DNA of 64,000 nucleotides from positions 4,456,501-4,520,500 of the forward strand of contig NZ_JADOVJ010000001.1 in assembly GCF_015752315.1 (NCBI RefSeq), read 5' to 3'. Both the position numbers and the translations under genes were made by a program. The number at the start of each line of letters is the position of its first letter. Within the stretch, counting starts at the first letter, position 1. Source of the stretch: Nocardioides luteus (GTDB lineage Bacteria; Actinomycetota; Actinomycetes; Propionibacteriales; Nocardioidaceae). A model generated the notes under the pieces. It had not been told where the DNA came from, ran no database searches, and worked only from the letters and a program-made list of their open reading frames with translations. Below are positions 1 to 10,053 of this stretch, one piece after another.

Positions 1-1743
1 CACCACGCCGGTGACGTCGCGAATGTGGAGCAGCAGGGCCGCCAGCGCGTTGGGCACGGACGGGGCCTCCAGGCGCAGCACCCGGCGGCGTCCGGTCACC
101 TCGCCGCGTACGGTCAGGGTGCCTTCGAAGTCCGACGGGTCGGTGACGAGCACCTCGACGAAGATGAGGTCGGTCTCGTCGGCCAGGTCGTTGTCGGCCA
201 CGATCTGACGAAGCTTGTCCTCGTACTCCTCGGGACCCTCGGTGCCCTCGTGCTCGTTGGCGATCAGCCGGATCTGGCGGCGGGCACACTCGCGCAGGAA
301 CGACTCGGCCCTCCTGTCCAGCTCGACGCCGGTCACGCGCAGCTCGAAGGAGCGCATGATCCGGGAGACCAGCGAGACGCCGATGATCGCGGCGATGAAG
401 CAGGCGGCGATCTTGACGCCGTCGGGCCGCTCGATCACGTTGGAGACCGTGGTGTAGGCGAACACGGCCGCGATCAGGCCGAACAGCACCGTCCGGACCC
501 GTTGGCCGGCCTTGCGCGCGGCCAGGGTGACCGCCACCGCGGCCGACAGCATCAGCACGAGCACACCCGTCGCGTACGCCCCGCCCTGGGCATCCACGTC
601 GGCGTCGAAGATCCAGGTGATCAGGAACGCTGCCGCGGAGATGGTCACGACCAGCGGCCGGGTCGCGGCCGCCCACTCCGGTGACATCCCGTAACGCGGC
701 AGGTAGCGCGGGATCAGGTTGAGCAGGCCGGCCATCGCCGAGGCGCCGGCGAACCAGAGGATGAGGATCGTCGAGATGTCGTACGCCGTCCCGAACGCGC
801 TGCCGAGGTAGTCGTGCGCGAGGTAGGCCAGCGCCCGGCCGTTGGCCTCGCCGCCCTCCTCGAACGCCTCGGCGGGGATCAGCAGGGTGGTCACCCAGGA
901 GGAGGCGATCAGGAACACGCTCATCGTCAGGGCGGCCGCGGTGAGCAGCTTCTTGGTGCCCCGGACCCGGCCGGCCGGGTCCTCCTCGGTGTCGCTCGGG
1001 TCGCCCTCGACCTGCGGCATCACCGCGACGCCGGTCTCGAAGCCGCTCATCCCGAGGGCGAGCTTGGGGAAGACCAGGAGCGAGACGGCGATCATCGTGG
1101 TGACGTTGCCGTGCTCGACGAAGAGCGCGTCGTTCCAGCGGGTGAAGACGCTCGGGTCGCTGAACACGTGCACCAGGCCGACGGCGATCACGATGGCGTT
1201 GAGGGTGAGGAAGGTGACCACCAGGCCGACCGCGATCCCGATCGCCTCCTTGAACCCCTTCAGGAAGACCGCGGCCAGGGCGGCCAGCAGCACCAGGGTG
1301 ATCACCATGTTGTGCCCGTGCCAGGTGGACGGGAAGAGCGGGTTCTCCACCACGTGCGCGGCGCCGTCGGCAGCCGAGAGGGTCATGGTGATGATGAAGT
1401 CGGTGGCCGCGAAGCCGAGCAGGGCGAGCACGAACGCCTTGCCGCCCCAGCGGGACAGCAACCGCTCCAGCATCGCGATCGAGCCCTGCCCGTGCGGGCT
1501 CTCGGCAGCGACGCGGCGGTAGACGGGCAGCGCGCCGAGCAGCGTCAGCCCGACCAGCACCAGTGTCGCGATCGGCGAGAGCAGCCCGGCGGCGAGGGCC
1601 GCGATGCCCGGCTGGTAGCCCAGCGTCGAGAAGTAGTCGACACCGGTCAGGCACATCACCTGCCACCACGGGTGCTTCTTCTCGGGGGTCTCGGCGAGCT
1701 CTTCTGCGCCCGAGACGCCGCTCTCGGTGGTCACTGCGGTCAC
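1..1743 (-). CDS. APC-superfamily permease (C-terminus cut by window start)
   Basis: Multi-pass inner-membrane transporter of the amino acid/polyamine/cation superfamily; the substrate cannot be read from sequence. The N-terminus carries [19 protein letters not shown], usual for an actinobacterial subfamily of long APC permeases, followed by about 12 hydrophobic helices. A soluble tail starts near residue 440 and still runs at base 1, so the stop lies outside the window. GTG at 1743 or GTG at 1734 could start it. It lies next to the kdp genes on the same strand, and a KdpE-like repeat sits about 60 bp upstream, so potassium uptake is a reasonable inference. A plain amino acid permease is the alternative. 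Confidence 0.8.
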   Translation of the reverse strand, partial: MTAVTTESGVSGAEELAETPEKKHPWWQVMCLTGVDYFSTLGYQPGIAALAAGLLSPIATLVLVGLTLLGALPVYRRVAAESPHGQGSIAMLERLLSRWGGKAFVLALLGFAATDFIITMTLSAADGAAHVVENPLFPSTWHGHNMVITLVLLAALAAVFLKGFKEAIGIAVGLVVTFLTLNAIVIAVGLVHVFSDPSVFTRWNDALFVEHGNVTTMIAVSLLVFPKLALGMSGFETGVAVMPQVEGDPSDTEEDPAGRVRGTKKLLTAAALTMSVFLIASSWVTTLLIPAEAFEEGGEANGRALAYLAHDYLGSAFGTAYDISTILILWFAGASAMAGLLNLIPRYLPRYGMSPEWAAATRPLVVTISAAAFLITWIFDADVDAQGGAYATGVLVLMLSAAVAVTLAARKAGQRVRTVLFGLIAAVFAYTTVSNVIERPDGVKIAACFIAAIIGVSLVSRIMRSFELRVTGVELDRRAESFLRECARRQIRLIANEHEGTEGPEEYEDKLRQIVADNDLADETDLIFVEVLVTDPSDFEGTLTVRGEVTGRRRVLRLEAPSVPNALAALLLHIRDVTGVV

Positions 1744-1800
1744 CCGATCAATTCTTCAGACCGACCGGCCGCGATACCTCATCCGAGCCCCGCGGGAAGG

Positions 1801-1825
1801 CGTAAGGATTCCGTCAAGATTCCGT
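1801..1825 (-). promoter_or_regulatory. candidate KdpE-type direct repeat before the permease
   Basis: ATTCCGT occurs at 1808-1814 and 1819-1825, exactly 11 bp apart. On the minus strand the block contains TTGACGGAATCCTTACG, close to TTGACGGTTCCCTGACG in front of kdpF. A possible -10, TATCGC, lies at 1771-1776 on the minus strand. Eleven-bp direct repeats are the usual layout of OmpR-family sites. Assignment to KdpE is inferred from the shared motif and the adjacent kdpE gene. Confidence 0.45.
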
Positions 1826-1899
1826 GGGGCGGGTGTCAGCGGAGCGTCCAGAGCCCGGCACGGGGTCCAATACGCGCCCACGCTGGTCGAGTGGAGCTG

Positions 1900-2586
1900 C
1901 TACTCCCCCGGGTCGAGGGTGTAGCCGACACCCGGGGTGGTGACGAGGTAGCGCGGGTGGGCGGGATCGTCCTCGAGCTTGCGGCGGAGCTGAGCGGCGT
2001 AGACCCGCAGATAGTGGGTCTCCTTGGCGTAGGCCGGACCCCAGACCTCCTTGAGGATCTGGTCACGGGGCACCAGGCGGCCGACGTTGCGGGCCAGGAG
2101 CTCCAGGAAGGACCACTCGGTCGGCGTGAGGCGTACGTCGTCCCCCGCCCTGTGCACCCGCTTGCGGGCGAAGTCGATCTCCAGGTCGCCGACGCTCAGG
2201 GTGGTCGCGGCGGGCGGCGCGGACTCCTGGGAGCGGCGAACGGCCGCACGGAGCCGGGCCATCAGCTCGTTCATCGCGAACGGCTTGGTGACGTAGTCGT
2301 CGGCACCCAGGTCGAGCGCCTCGATCTTGTCGTCGCCGTGCTGACGCGCGGAGAGCACGACCACCGGCACCTGGGTCCAGCCCCGCAGGCCCTCGATCAC
2401 CTCGGTGCCGTCCAGGTCCGGGAGCCCGAGATCGAGCAGGACGACGTCGGGGTGCGTCGCCGCCGCGGCGGCGAGCGCCGAGCGACCGTCGACCGCGGTC
2501 TCGACCTCCCAGCCGGCGGCGCGCAGGTTGATGGCGAGCGCGCGCAGCAGCGCAGGCTCGTCGTCGACGACGAGTACCCGGCTCAT
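1900..2586 (-). CDS. kdpE: KdpE response regulator
   Basis: OmpR-family DNA-binding response regulator (228 aa) that switches on kdpFABC when potassium is scarce or turgor falls. The receiver domain (1-118) has the acidic pair D8/D9, phospho-acceptor D52 within LLDLGLPDLDG, and K101 in VTKPF. The C-terminal winged helix (about 130-225) has the usual ending of the family (TTPGVGYTL). Its ATG overlaps the kdpD stop as ATGA, so sensor and regulator are translationally coupled. It is the last gene of the kdp operon. Full length, with no anomalies. Confidence 0.96.
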   Translation of the reverse strand: MSRVLVVDDEPALLRALAINLRAAGWEVETAVDGRSALAAAAATHPDVVLLDLGLPDLDGTEVIEGLRGWTQVPVVVLSARQHGDDKIEALDLGADDYVTKPFAMNELMARLRAAVRRSQESAPPAATTLSVGDLEIDFARKRVHRAGDDVRLTPTEWSFLELLARNVGRLVPRDQILKEVWGPAYAKETHYLRVYAAQLRRKLEDDPAHPRYLVTTPGVGYTLDPGE

Positions 2587-5132
2587 CGGGCTCCCTTCGC
2601 GCGCGGGACCGCGACGACCATGGTGAGCCCGCCGCCGGGGGTGTCCTCCGCCGACAGCCTGATCCCGAGTGCCTCGCTGAGTCCCTTGGCGACGGCGAGG
2701 CCGAGCCCCAGCCCGACGGCCGAGGTGTCGTCGAGGCGCTGGAACGGCTCGAACATGCGCTCCCGCTGCTCCTCGGGCACCCCCGGTCCACGATCGACGA
2801 TCATCACCTCCACAGTCTCCGCCGTCTCGTGCGCGAGCACGCGTACCGGCTCGCCGGAGCGGGGTCCCTGGCCGCTGGCCCGGACGGCGTTGCTCACCAG
2901 GTTCGCGACGATCCGCTCCAGCAGGCCGGAGTCGGTGCGTACGAGCGGGGCGTCCTCGCCGACCTCGAGGGCCACCGATCCGGGCGGGAGACCGGCCACG
3001 GCGAGAGGAAGGGACTCCTCCAGGCTGACGTCGCGCAGCACGGGGTGCACCAGACCGGCCTCGACCCGGGAGAGGTCGAGCAGGTTGTCGATGAGCGCCT
3101 CGAGCTGGTCGGCGGACGTGGCGGCCGACTCGACCAGCTCCTTACGGTCCTCCTCCGGAACCCGGCCCACGAGCAGGCCGTCGAGGGCTGCGCGCATCGT
3201 GGCCAGCGGCGTACGCAGGTCGTGCGAGACCGCGCGGAGCAGCGCCGTCGAGGTCTGCTCGGCCCGTTCCAGGGCGAGTGCGCGGTCGGCCTGGTCGCGC
3301 AGCCGGCGATGCTCCAGCACCAGCGACGTCTGGACGGCGAAGGCCTCCAGGACCCGCCGGTCGCGGGCCCGCAGCGGGGTGCCGCGCAGGACGATCACAT
3401 GGGTGTCGTCGACCGCGACCTGGGCGTCGCCCTGGTCGGGGTCGGCCGGATAGCCGATCCCGGCGCCCGCCAGCCGCACCCACCCCTGCGGTGTCTCCTC
3501 CAGCAGGACCACCGCCTGCTGGGCGAAGGTCTCGCGCACCCGGCTCACGATCGCCTCAGCGGTGTCCTGACCGGTGAGCACCGAGCGGGACAGTGCTCCC
3601 ATCGTCGCCGCCTCGCCCTTGGCCTGGCGCGCTTCGTCCGCCCGCCGCGAGGCGCGGTCGACGACGGTGGCGACGCCCACCGCGACCGCGACGAAGATCA
3701 CCAGCATCACCAGGTTGCGCGGCTCGGCGATGGTGAACCGGTGCACCGGCGGCGTGAACCACCAGTTCAGGTGCGCGAAGCCCGCCAGGGCCGCGACCAC
3801 GGCGGGCCATCGCCCGCCGACCATCGCGACCAGGACGGTCGCGGCCAGCAGGAGCATGCTGGCCAGCGGGAGCTGGCCGGAGATGGGGCCCTCGATGCCG
3901 TCGTTGTGCAGCAGCCACACCAGGCCCACCGGCACCAGGAGGGCACTGATCCAGCCCAGGGCCTGCCGGGTGCGGCTGAGCGGTGAGCCGAGGCCGCCCC
4001 GGACCCGTGCGCCACGGGCGATCTCGTCGTGGGTCACCAGATGGACGTCGATCGAACCGGCCGCGGTCGCGATCCGGTCACCCGTGGTGCCGGTGAAGAA
4101 TCTCCGCAGGCGTCCGTGACGGGAGACGCCGACGATGATCATGGTGGCGTTGGCGCCGGTCGCGAAGTCGACGACGGCGGACGCCGCATCTTCGCCGACG
4201 ACGCTGTGGAAGGTCCCGCCCAGCGACGCCGTCAGCGCCTGCACGCGTTCGATCGACCCGGCCTCCGGCCGGGTCAGCCCGTCGGCGGTGACCACGTGCA
4301 CCGCCAGCAGCTCGGACCCCTTCGCCCGCTGGCACAGCCGGGCCGCTCGCCGCAGCAGCGTCTCCGACTCCGGGCCGCCGGTGACCGCGACGACGATCCG
4401 CTCCTTGGTCGGCCAGGGGTGCTCGATCTGATGCTCGCGCCGGTAGTCGCCGAGCGCGTCGTCGACCCGGTCGGCCAGCCACAGCAGGGCCAGCTCACGC
4501 AGCGCGGTCAGGTTGCCGACCCGGAAGTAGGAGGTCAGGCTCGCGTCGATGTTCTCCGGCTTGTAGACGTTGCCGTGGGCCATCCGCCGCCGCAGCGCGT
4601 CGGGCGCCATGTCGACGAGCTGGATCTGGTCGGCGGTGCGGACCACCTCGTCCGGTACGGTCTCCCGCTGGCGTACGCCGGTGATCCGCTCGACCTCGTC
4701 GTTGAGCGACTCCAGGTGCTGGATGTTGACGGTCGTGATCACGTCGATGCCCGCCGCCCGGATCTGCTCGACGTCCTGGGCCCGCTTGGTGTGGCGGCTG
4801 CCGGGGACGTTGGTGTGTGCGAGCTCGTCGATGCAGACGACCTTCGGGTCACGGGCGATCACCGCCTCCACGTCCAGCTCGGTGAAGGTCGTCCCGCGAT
4901 AGCGGAGCTCCCGGCGCGGGATCAGCTCGAGTCCGTCCAGCATCTCCGCGGTGTGCACGCGGTCGTGGGTCTCCACGAACCCGACGACCACGTCGGTCCC
5001 GCGGGCCACCCGCCGCCTCGCCTCGCCCAGCATCGCGTACGTCTTCCCGACCCCCGGCGCCGCGCCGAGGTACACGGTGAGCCGGCCGTGCCTGGGCACG
5101 GCCGGCTTCTCCGTCCTGCGATCGATGCTCAC
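2583..5132 (-). CDS. kdpD: KdpD osmosensitive K+ channel histidine kinase
   Basis: Membrane sensor kinase that phosphorylates KdpE (849 aa). The N-terminal KdpD domain has a Walker A, GAAPGVGKT, at about 23-31; a UspA-like domain follows (about 240-360), then four membrane helices, a GAF-like region, the HisKA box SHDLRTPLATMRA and a GHKL ATPase ending in GLGLGLAVAKGL. I chose GTG at 5132, 5 bases after the kdpC stop. An ATG 26 codons upstream (5210) would run inside kdpC and adds unconserved arginine-rich sequence. The stop overlaps kdpE. Confidence 0.95.
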   Translation of the reverse strand: MSIDRRTEKPAVPRHGRLTVYLGAAPGVGKTYAMLGEARRRVARGTDVVVGFVETHDRVHTAEMLDGLELIPRRELRYRGTTFTELDVEAVIARDPKVVCIDELAHTNVPGSRHTKRAQDVEQIRAAGIDVITTVNIQHLESLNDEVERITGVRQRETVPDEVVRTADQIQLVDMAPDALRRRMAHGNVYKPENIDASLTSYFRVGNLTALRELALLWLADRVDDALGDYRREHQIEHPWPTKERIVVAVTGGPESETLLRRAARLCQRAKGSELLAVHVVTADGLTRPEAGSIERVQALTASLGGTFHSVVGEDAASAVVDFATGANATMIIVGVSRHGRLRRFFTGTTGDRIATAAGSIDVHLVTHDEIARGARVRGGLGSPLSRTRQALGWISALLVPVGLVWLLHNDGIEGPISGQLPLASMLLLAATVLVAMVGGRWPAVVAALAGFAHLNWWFTPPVHRFTIAEPRNLVMLVIFVAVAVGVATVVDRASRRADEARQAKGEAATMGALSRSVLTGQDTAEAIVSRVRETFAQQAVVLLEETPQGWVRLAGAGIGYPADPDQGDAQVAVDDTHVIVLRGTPLRARDRRVLEAFAVQTSLVLEHRRLRDQADRALALERAEQTSTALLRAVSHDLRTPLATMRAALDGLLVGRVPEEDRKELVESAATSADQLEALIDNLLDLSRVEAGLVHPVLRDVSLEESLPLAVAGLPPGSVALEVGEDAPLVRTDSGLLERIVANLVSNAVRASGQGPRSGEPVRVLAHETAETVEVMIVDRGPGVPEEQRERMFEPFQRLDDTSAVGLGLGLAVAKGLSEALGIRLSAEDTPGGGLTMVVAVPRAKGAR

Positions 5133-5137
5133 GAGGA

Positions 5138-5749
5138 TCAGTGTGCCGCCTGCTTCACCGCGATGTTGAGCAGGAGCACGTTGACGCGCGCCTCGCCGAG
5201 CACGCCCCACGTACGTCCCTCGGTGCTCTCCTCGACGAGCTCACGCACCTTCGCCTCCGGGAGGTCGTTGGCCTTGGCCACCCGTGCGACCTGGAGGGAG
5301 GCGTACGCCGGGGAGATGTGCGGGTCGAGGCCGGAGCCGGAGGCGGTCACCGCGTCGGCGGGCACCTGGTCGGCCGGGACGCCCTCGCGGGCGGCGATCT
5401 CGGCCTTGCGCTCCTTGATCGCGTCGATCAGCGCCGGCTCCTCGGGACCGAGGTTGGACCCGTAGGTGGACATCGTGTCGTAGCCGTCGCCGGCGGCCGA
5501 GGGCCGTGGATAGAACAGCGCGGAGTCGTCGCTGACCTGCCCGAGCAGGGCAGAACCGGCGGCCTCGGACGGGTCGGTGGTGTGGCTCCCCTCGGCCGTC
5601 ACCAGCGAGCCGTTGGCCTGCCAGGGGAAGGCGACCTGGGCGACGCCGGTGACGAGGAGCGGATAGCCGAGACCGAGCAGGAGGGTGGCCGCGAGGAGCA
5701 CCCGGAGCCCTGCCCAGGAGTGCCGCAGAAGGGCGTAGATGTCGTTCAT
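5138..5749 (-). CDS. kdpC: K+-transporting ATPase subunit C
   Basis: Small chaperone-like subunit of the KdpFABC pump that raises the ATP affinity of KdpB (203 aa). One N-terminal membrane helix (about 14-36) precedes the periplasmic domain with family landmarks NGSLVTAEGS, YDTMSTYGSNLGP and ASGSGLDPHISPAYA. The ATG at 5749 follows the kdpB stop by 8 bases. The reading frame stays open upstream into kdpB, but only this start gives the normal KdpC length and N-terminus. kdpD starts 5 bases after its stop. Confidence 0.95.
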   Translation of the reverse strand: MNDIYALLRHSWAGLRVLLAATLLLGLGYPLLVTGVAQVAFPWQANGSLVTAEGSHTTDPSEAAGSALLGQVSDDSALFYPRPSAAGDGYDTMSTYGSNLGPEEPALIDAIKERKAEIAAREGVPADQVPADAVTASGSGLDPHISPAYASLQVARVAKANDLPEAKVRELVEESTEGRTWGVLGEARVNVLLLNIAVKQAAH

Positions 5750-5757
5750 GGCAGTGA

Positions 5758-7845
5758 TCACAGTCCTGGGATGAGAGAGAGGACGAGGTCGAGGAGCTTG
5801 ATGCCCACGAAGGGAGCGATCAGGCCGCCGACGCCGTAGAGGAGGATGTTGCGACGCAGCAGCTCGACCGCCGACGAGGGCCGGTAGCGCACGCCGCGCA
5901 GCGCCAGCGGGATCAGCGCGATGATGATCAGTGCGTTGAAGACGACCGCCGAGACGATGGCGGACTCCGGCGTGGAGAGCCGCATGACGTTGAGCACCTC
6001 GAGCTGCGGGAAGGCGACCACGAACATCGCCGGCAGGATCGCGAAGTACTTCGCGATGTCGTTGGCCACCGAGAAGGTGGTCAGCGCGCCTCGGGTGATG
6101 AGCAGCTGCTTGCCGATCTCGACCACGTCGATGAGCTTGGTCGGGTCGGAGTCGAGGTCCACCATGTTGCCGGCCTCCTTGGCCGCGGTGGTGCCGGTGT
6201 TCATCGCCACCCCGACGTCGGCCTGGGCGAGCGCGGGAGCGTCGTTGGTGCCGTCGCCGCACATCGCGACCATCCGGCCGCCACGCTGCTCCTTCCGGAT
6301 CAGCGCCAGCTTGTCCTCCGGGGTCGCCTCGGCGAGGAAGTCGTCGACCCCCGCCTCCTTGGCGATGGCCGCGGCGGTGGCGGCGTTGTCGCCGGTGATC
6401 ATCACCGTGCGGATGCCCATGGCGCGCATCTCGTCGAACCGCTCGCGGATGCCGTCCTTGACGACGTCCTTGAGGTGCACGATGCCCAGCACCCGCGCCC
6501 GCTCGCGGTCGCGCTGCTCGGCGACGACGAGCGGCGTACCGCCCTCGGCGCTGATGTCCCCCGCGATCACGTACGTCTCGGGCGGAACGGTGCCGCCGTT
6601 CTCCTCGACCCAGGCGGCCACGGCCGAGGCAGCGCCCTTGCGGATCTTGAGGTCGGGCGCGTCCAGGCCGCTCATCCGGGTGGTCGCGGAGAACTCGACC
6701 ATCGTGGCGCCGGCCGGGCCGGCGGCGCTGCGCCCGACGAGGTGCAGGATGCTGCGCCCCTCCGGGGTCAGGTCCGCGAGGCTCGCCTGCACCGCGGCGT
6801 TCTCGACGGCGGTCAGGGTGACCCCGGTGACCGGGAGGATCTCGGTGGCCTGCCGGTTGCCGTAGGTGATCGTGCCCGTCTTGTCGAGCAGGAGGACGTC
6901 GACGTCACCGGCCGCCTCGACCGCCCTTCCTGACATCGCCAGGACGTTGCGGCGTACGAGCCGGTCCATGCCGGCGATGCCGATGGCGCTCAGCAGGGCG
7001 CCGATGGTGGTCGGGATCAGGCAGACCAGCAGGGCGATCAGCACCAGCCACGACTGGTGGGCACCGGAGTAGTCGGCGAGGAAGTAGAGCGTCCCGCAGA
7101 CGACCACGAAGATCACCGTCAGGGTCGAGAGCAGCACGTTGAGCGCCATCTCGTTGGGCGTACGCTGCCGCTCCGAGCCCTCGACCAGCGCGATCATCCG
7201 GTCGACGAAGGAGTGACCGGGATCGGAGGTGATCCGCACGACGATCCGGTCGGAGAGCACCGTGGTGCCGCCGGTGACCGCGGACCGGTCGCCGCCCGAC
7301 TCCCGGATCACCGGTGCGCTCTCGCCGGTGACCGCCGACTCGTCGACCGAGGCGACCCCCTCGATGATGTCGCCGTCGCCGGGGATCCGCTCCCCTGCGC
7401 TGACGACGACCGTGTCACCGGCCCTCAGCGACGTGGAGGGGACGGCCTCCTCGCTGCCGTCCGGGCGCAGCCTCCGGGCGGAGGTCTCGGTCTGCAGGGC
7501 GCGCAGGCTGGCCGCCTGGGCCTTGCCGCGGCCCTCGGCCACCGACTCGGCCAGGTTGCCGAAGACCACGGTCAGCCACAGCCAGGCCGTGACCAGCCAG
7601 CCCATGACGCTCGGGTCGAGGATCGACAGCACGGTGGTCACCGCGGCACCGATCTCGACCACCAGCATGACCGGGGTGGCGATCAGCAGGCGCGGGTCGA
7701 GCTTGCGGAAGGCGCCCGGCACCGCCTCCTTGATCTGGGCGAGCGAGAGCACCCCGCTCGCCGCCGGCACCGGGTGCCGCTCGTGGTGGTGCTCCTGGGC
7801 CTCGTCGGTGTCAGGAGTGGGGGAAAGAACGTTGAACTGGGTCAT
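5758..7845 (-). CDS. kdpB: K+-transporting P-type ATPase subunit B
   Basis: Energising P-type ATPase subunit of KdpFABC (695 aa). It shows the actuator motif TGES (173-176), the phosphorylation site DKTGTIT with D321, the hinge motif [16 protein letters not shown], and the KdpB core helices with [14 protein letters not shown]. The N-terminal 30 residues are histidine-rich (EHHHERH), a mild oddity. ATG 7845 overlaps the kdpA stop as ATGA. Full length, with all catalytic motifs intact. Confidence 0.97.
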   Translation of the reverse strand: MTQFNVLSPTPDTDEAQEHHHERHPVPAASGVLSLAQIKEAVPGAFRKLDPRLLIATPVMLVVEIGAAVTTVLSILDPSVMGWLVTAWLWLTVVFGNLAESVAEGRGKAQAASLRALQTETSARRLRPDGSEEAVPSTSLRAGDTVVVSAGERIPGDGDIIEGVASVDESAVTGESAPVIRESGGDRSAVTGGTTVLSDRIVVRITSDPGHSFVDRMIALVEGSERQRTPNEMALNVLLSTLTVIFVVVCGTLYFLADYSGAHQSWLVLIALLVCLIPTTIGALLSAIGIAGMDRLVRRNVLAMSGRAVEAAGDVDVLLLDKTGTITYGNRQATEILPVTGVTLTAVENAAVQASLADLTPEGRSILHLVGRSAAGPAGATMVEFSATTRMSGLDAPDLKIRKGAASAVAAWVEENGGTVPPETYVIAGDISAEGGTPLVVAEQRDRERARVLGIVHLKDVVKDGIRERFDEMRAMGIRTVMITGDNAATAAAIAKEAGVDDFLAEATPEDKLALIRKEQRGGRMVAMCGDGTNDAPALAQADVGVAMNTGTTAAKEAGNMVDLDSDPTKLIDVVEIGKQLLITRGALTTFSVANDIAKYFAILPAMFVVAFPQLEVLNVMRLSTPESAIVSAVVFNALIIIALIPLALRGVRYRPSSAVELLRRNILLYGVGGLIAPFVGIKLLDLVLSLIPGL

Positions 7846-9506
7846 GACAGCGACTCCACGATCGGACCGAGGGCAAGAGCAGGGACGTACGTCAGGCCGA
7901 CCACGACCAGCGCGACGCCGGTGAGCAGCGCGACGAAGAGCGGCCGGTGGGTGGGCAGCGTGCCGGCGCCGGCGGGCAGGTGCTGCGCGGTGGCGAAGCG
8001 ACCGGCCAGGCCGAGCACGAAGACGATCGGCAGGAACCGCCCGAAGAGCATCAGCAGCCCGAGCAGGGTGTTCCAGAACGGGGTGCCCGCGGTCAGCCCA
8101 CCGAAGGCGGAGCCGTTGTTGTTGGCGGCCGAGGTCACGGCGTACAGCGCCTCGGAGAAGCCGTGGGCGCCCGAGTTGAGCATGCCCGCCGGTCCGGCCG
8201 GAAAGCTGACCGCGATCGCGGCCCCGCCCAGCACGAGGATCGGCGTGGCCAGGATGTAGAGGGCGACCAGCACGATCTCGGGTCGACCGATCTTCTTGCC
8301 CAGGTACTCCGGCGTACGTCCCACCATCAGGCCGCACAGGAAGACCGTGACGACGGCCAGCATGAGCATCCCGTAGAGCCCGGAGCCGACGCCGCCGGGC
8401 GCCACCTCGCCGAGCATCATGTTGAACATCGCGATCCCGCCGCCCGGCGCGGTGAGGCTGTCGTGCATCGCGTTGACCGCGCCGGTCGAGGTGCCGGTCG
8501 TCGAGGACGCGAAGAGCGCCGAGGCGGCCTCGCCGAAGCGGGTCTCCTTGCCCTCCATCGCGCCACCGGCGAGCTGCGGGGCGGTGCCGGGTCCGGCCAT
8601 CTCGGCCCAGGTCAGCAGGGCGACCGCACCGAGCCACAGCGTCGCCATCGTGGCGAGCACCGCGCCGCCCTGACGCCGGTCCTTCACGATCAGCCCGAAC
8701 GCCCAGGCCATCGCGAACGGGATCACCAGGAGCAGGAAGATCTCGAGCAGGTTGGTGAACGGGGTCGGGTTCTCGAACGGGTGCGCCGAGTTCACGTTGT
8801 AGGGGCCGCCACCGTTGGTACCGAGCTCCTTGATCACCTCCTGGCTGGCGATCGCACCGGAGGTGAGGATCTGCTGCCCGCCATCCAGCGTGGTCATCGC
8901 GAGGTCGGCGCGGAGGTTCTGGATCGCCCCGAAGCCCACGAGCACGAGCGCCCCGACGAACGAGATCGGCAGCAGGACGCGCAGGGTGGTGCGGACGAGG
9001 TCTGCCCAGAAGTTGCCGACGCGGCCGTTGCCGCGCCCACGGGCGAGCCCGCGCGCGAAGGCTGCCGCGACCGACATGCCGACGGCGGCGGAGACGAAGT
9101 TCTGCACGGTCAGGCCGGCCATCTGGAGCAGGTTGCCCGCGGCGGCCTCACCGGAGTACCACTGCCAGTTGGTGTTCGTCACGAACGAGACCGCGGTGTT
9201 CCAGGCGCCGTCGCTGGGGAACGGGTCGAAGCCGAGGCTCAACGGCAGCCACTGCTGCGTCCGCGTGAGGAGGTAGAGGAACAGCACCCCGACCAGGGAG
9301 AACCCGAGCACCGCGAGCGCGTACGAGCGCCAGCGCTGGTCCGCGTCGGGGTCGACGCGCAGCACCCGGTAGACCAGCGTCTCGACGCGCAGGTGCTTCT
9401 CGGAGGTGTAGATGTGGGCGAGGTACCTGCCCAGGAACGGGACCGCGAGAGCCAGCGCGGCGATCAGGGCGACGATCTGCAGGACGGCGGCGGTGACGGC
9501 GTTCAT
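7842..9506 (-). CDS. kdpA: K+-transporting ATPase subunit A
   Basis: Channel-like, potassium-selective subunit of KdpFABC (554 aa, normal length). The four selectivity-filter repeats can be recognised by [28 protein letters not shown], the [10 protein letters not shown] region and [11 protein letters not shown]. It has about ten hydrophobic helices. ATG 9506 overlaps the kdpF stop and its own stop overlaps the kdpB start, giving a tightly coupled F-A-B order. Confidence 0.97.
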   Translation of the reverse strand: MNAVTAAVLQIVALIAALALAVPFLGRYLAHIYTSEKHLRVETLVYRVLRVDPDADQRWRSYALAVLGFSLVGVLFLYLLTRTQQWLPLSLGFDPFPSDGAWNTAVSFVTNTNWQWYSGEAAAGNLLQMAGLTVQNFVSAAVGMSVAAAFARGLARGRGNGRVGNFWADLVRTTLRVLLPISFVGALVLVGFGAIQNLRADLAMTTLDGGQQILTSGAIASQEVIKELGTNGGGPYNVNSAHPFENPTPFTNLLEIFLLLVIPFAMAWAFGLIVKDRRQGGAVLATMATLWLGAVALLTWAEMAGPGTAPQLAGGAMEGKETRFGEAASALFASSTTGTSTGAVNAMHDSLTAPGGGIAMFNMMLGEVAPGGVGSGLYGMLMLAVVTVFLCGLMVGRTPEYLGKKIGRPEIVLVALYILATPILVLGGAAIAVSFPAGPAGMLNSGAHGFSEALYAVTSAANNNGSAFGGLTAGTPFWNTLLGLLMLFGRFLPIVFVLGLAGRFATAQHLPAGAGTLPTHRPLFVALLTGVALVVVGLTYVPALALGPIVESLS

Positions 9507-9649
9507 CGGCCCACCGTCCGCGGCTCTGTCTCAGTGGGGGCGACGTCGGTGTCGGAGGGTTCGCCCAGTCGTCGGTCGATGACTCCGACCAACGCGGCGA
9601 GCCCGGCGAAGGACACCAGCGTGATGAGGATGTAGACGAGATCTAGCAC
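9503..9649 (-). CDS. kdpF: K+-transporting ATPase small subunit F
   Basis: Single-helix accessory subunit of the Kdp pump (48 aa). The helix LVYILITLVSFAGLAALVG is followed by DRRL and then a polar tail rich in D, T and E, making it longer than the ~29-residue enteric form. The GTG at 9649 is preceded by TGCAAT six bases upstream, which could be the -10 box; the mRNA may therefore be leaderless. The stop overlaps the kdpA ATG. Confidence 0.85.
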   Translation of the reverse strand: MLDLVYILITLVSFAGLAALVGVIDRRLGEPSDTDVAPTETEPRTVGR

Positions 9650-9655
9650 GGCTCC

Positions 9656-9738
9656 ATTGCATCCCCGCGCGTGGGCGTGGAGGCCCCGCCTTGACGGTTC
9701 CCTGACGGCGTACGCCGCGCGATTGACGCATCCTTGAC
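9656..9738 (-). promoter_or_regulatory. kdpF promoter with two KdpE-type direct repeats
   Basis: On the plus strand TGAC starts at 9692, 9703, 9724 and 9735, so half-sites are spaced 11, 21 and 11 bp. A -10-like TGCAAT (minus strand) is at 9656-9661. The nearest half-site is 43 bp from the kdpF GTG. This is typical of an OmpR-class activator bound just upstream of -35. KdpE is the obvious candidate because it is encoded in this operon; that step is inference. Confidence 0.65.
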
Positions 9739-9758
9739 CCGGTCGTCCCGGAACGAGC

Positions 9759-9794
9759 CGAGCGCCGGACGTACCCGGGTACGTCCGGCGCTCG
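9759..9794. terminator. 36-bp perfect palindrome downstream of the small-protein unit
   Basis: CGAGCGCCGGACGTACCC at 9759-9776 is followed by its exact reverse complement at 9777-9794. As RNA it would form a very stable hairpin. It begins 14 bases after the stop of the small membrane protein (9808) and precedes the kdpF operator. An intrinsic terminator or processing hairpin separating the two units fits best, although no U-run follows. Confidence 0.6.
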
Positions 9795-9807
9795 CGAGCT
9801 CTACGGC

Positions 9808-9906
9808 CTAGAGGACGACCAGCCGCATGAGCACGCTCAGGGCGGTGGCGACCAGTGCGGCGACGGCGACCATCAGGGCTCCGCCGTACCCGGGCCCGGC
9901 GGTCAT
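9808..9906 (-). CDS. predicted 32-aa single-helix membrane protein
   Basis: Short frame of 32 codons: MTAGPGYGG, a continuous hydrophobic helix (about 11-30), and a final LMRLVVL. AGAAGG lies 7 bases before the ATG. The ATG overlaps the stop of the preceding small frame as ATGA, the same coupling seen throughout the kdp operon. The unit has the same operator layout as kdpF and ends at a strong hairpin. I do not recognise a family. A KdpF-like accessory subunit or stress membrane peptide is speculation. Confidence 0.5.
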   Translation of the reverse strand: MTAGPGYGGALMVAVAALVATALSVLMRLVVL

Positions 9907-10046
9907 GCGGCGACCTTCTCGACGAGGACGGCGGGCGAGCCGGGACGGCGGCGGGAGGCTGCGTGAGCCCCGCCGTCGTCCGGCCCTCCTCGGGTTCTTC
10001 GTGAGCGGTCGGCCGGTGCATCGTGGAACGGGACTCGTAGAGACAC
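9903..10046 (-). CDS. small hypothetical protein (47 aa), possibly leaderless
   Basis: GTG at 10046 opens a 47-codon frame, arginine/alanine-rich with no membrane segment, ending in VLVEKVAA. Its TGA overlaps the next ATG. TAGCGT (minus strand, 10054-10059) lies seven bases upstream and would place the transcript start at the GTG. The nearest TGAC half-site is 43 bp upstream, exactly as at kdpF. No family is recognised. It may be a translated leader for the membrane peptide rather than a functional protein. Confidence 0.4.
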   Translation of the reverse strand: MSLRVPFHDAPADRSRRTRGGPDDGGAHAASRRRPGSPAVLVEKVAA

Positions 10047-10053
10047 ACCTGCG

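Noticed and set aside
814..3453. Long plus-strand open frame opposite the permease, kdpE and kdpD
   Set aside because: Low-complexity Gly/Arg/His-rich product, no ribosome site, and recognisable conserved proteins on the other strand; a product of high GC.
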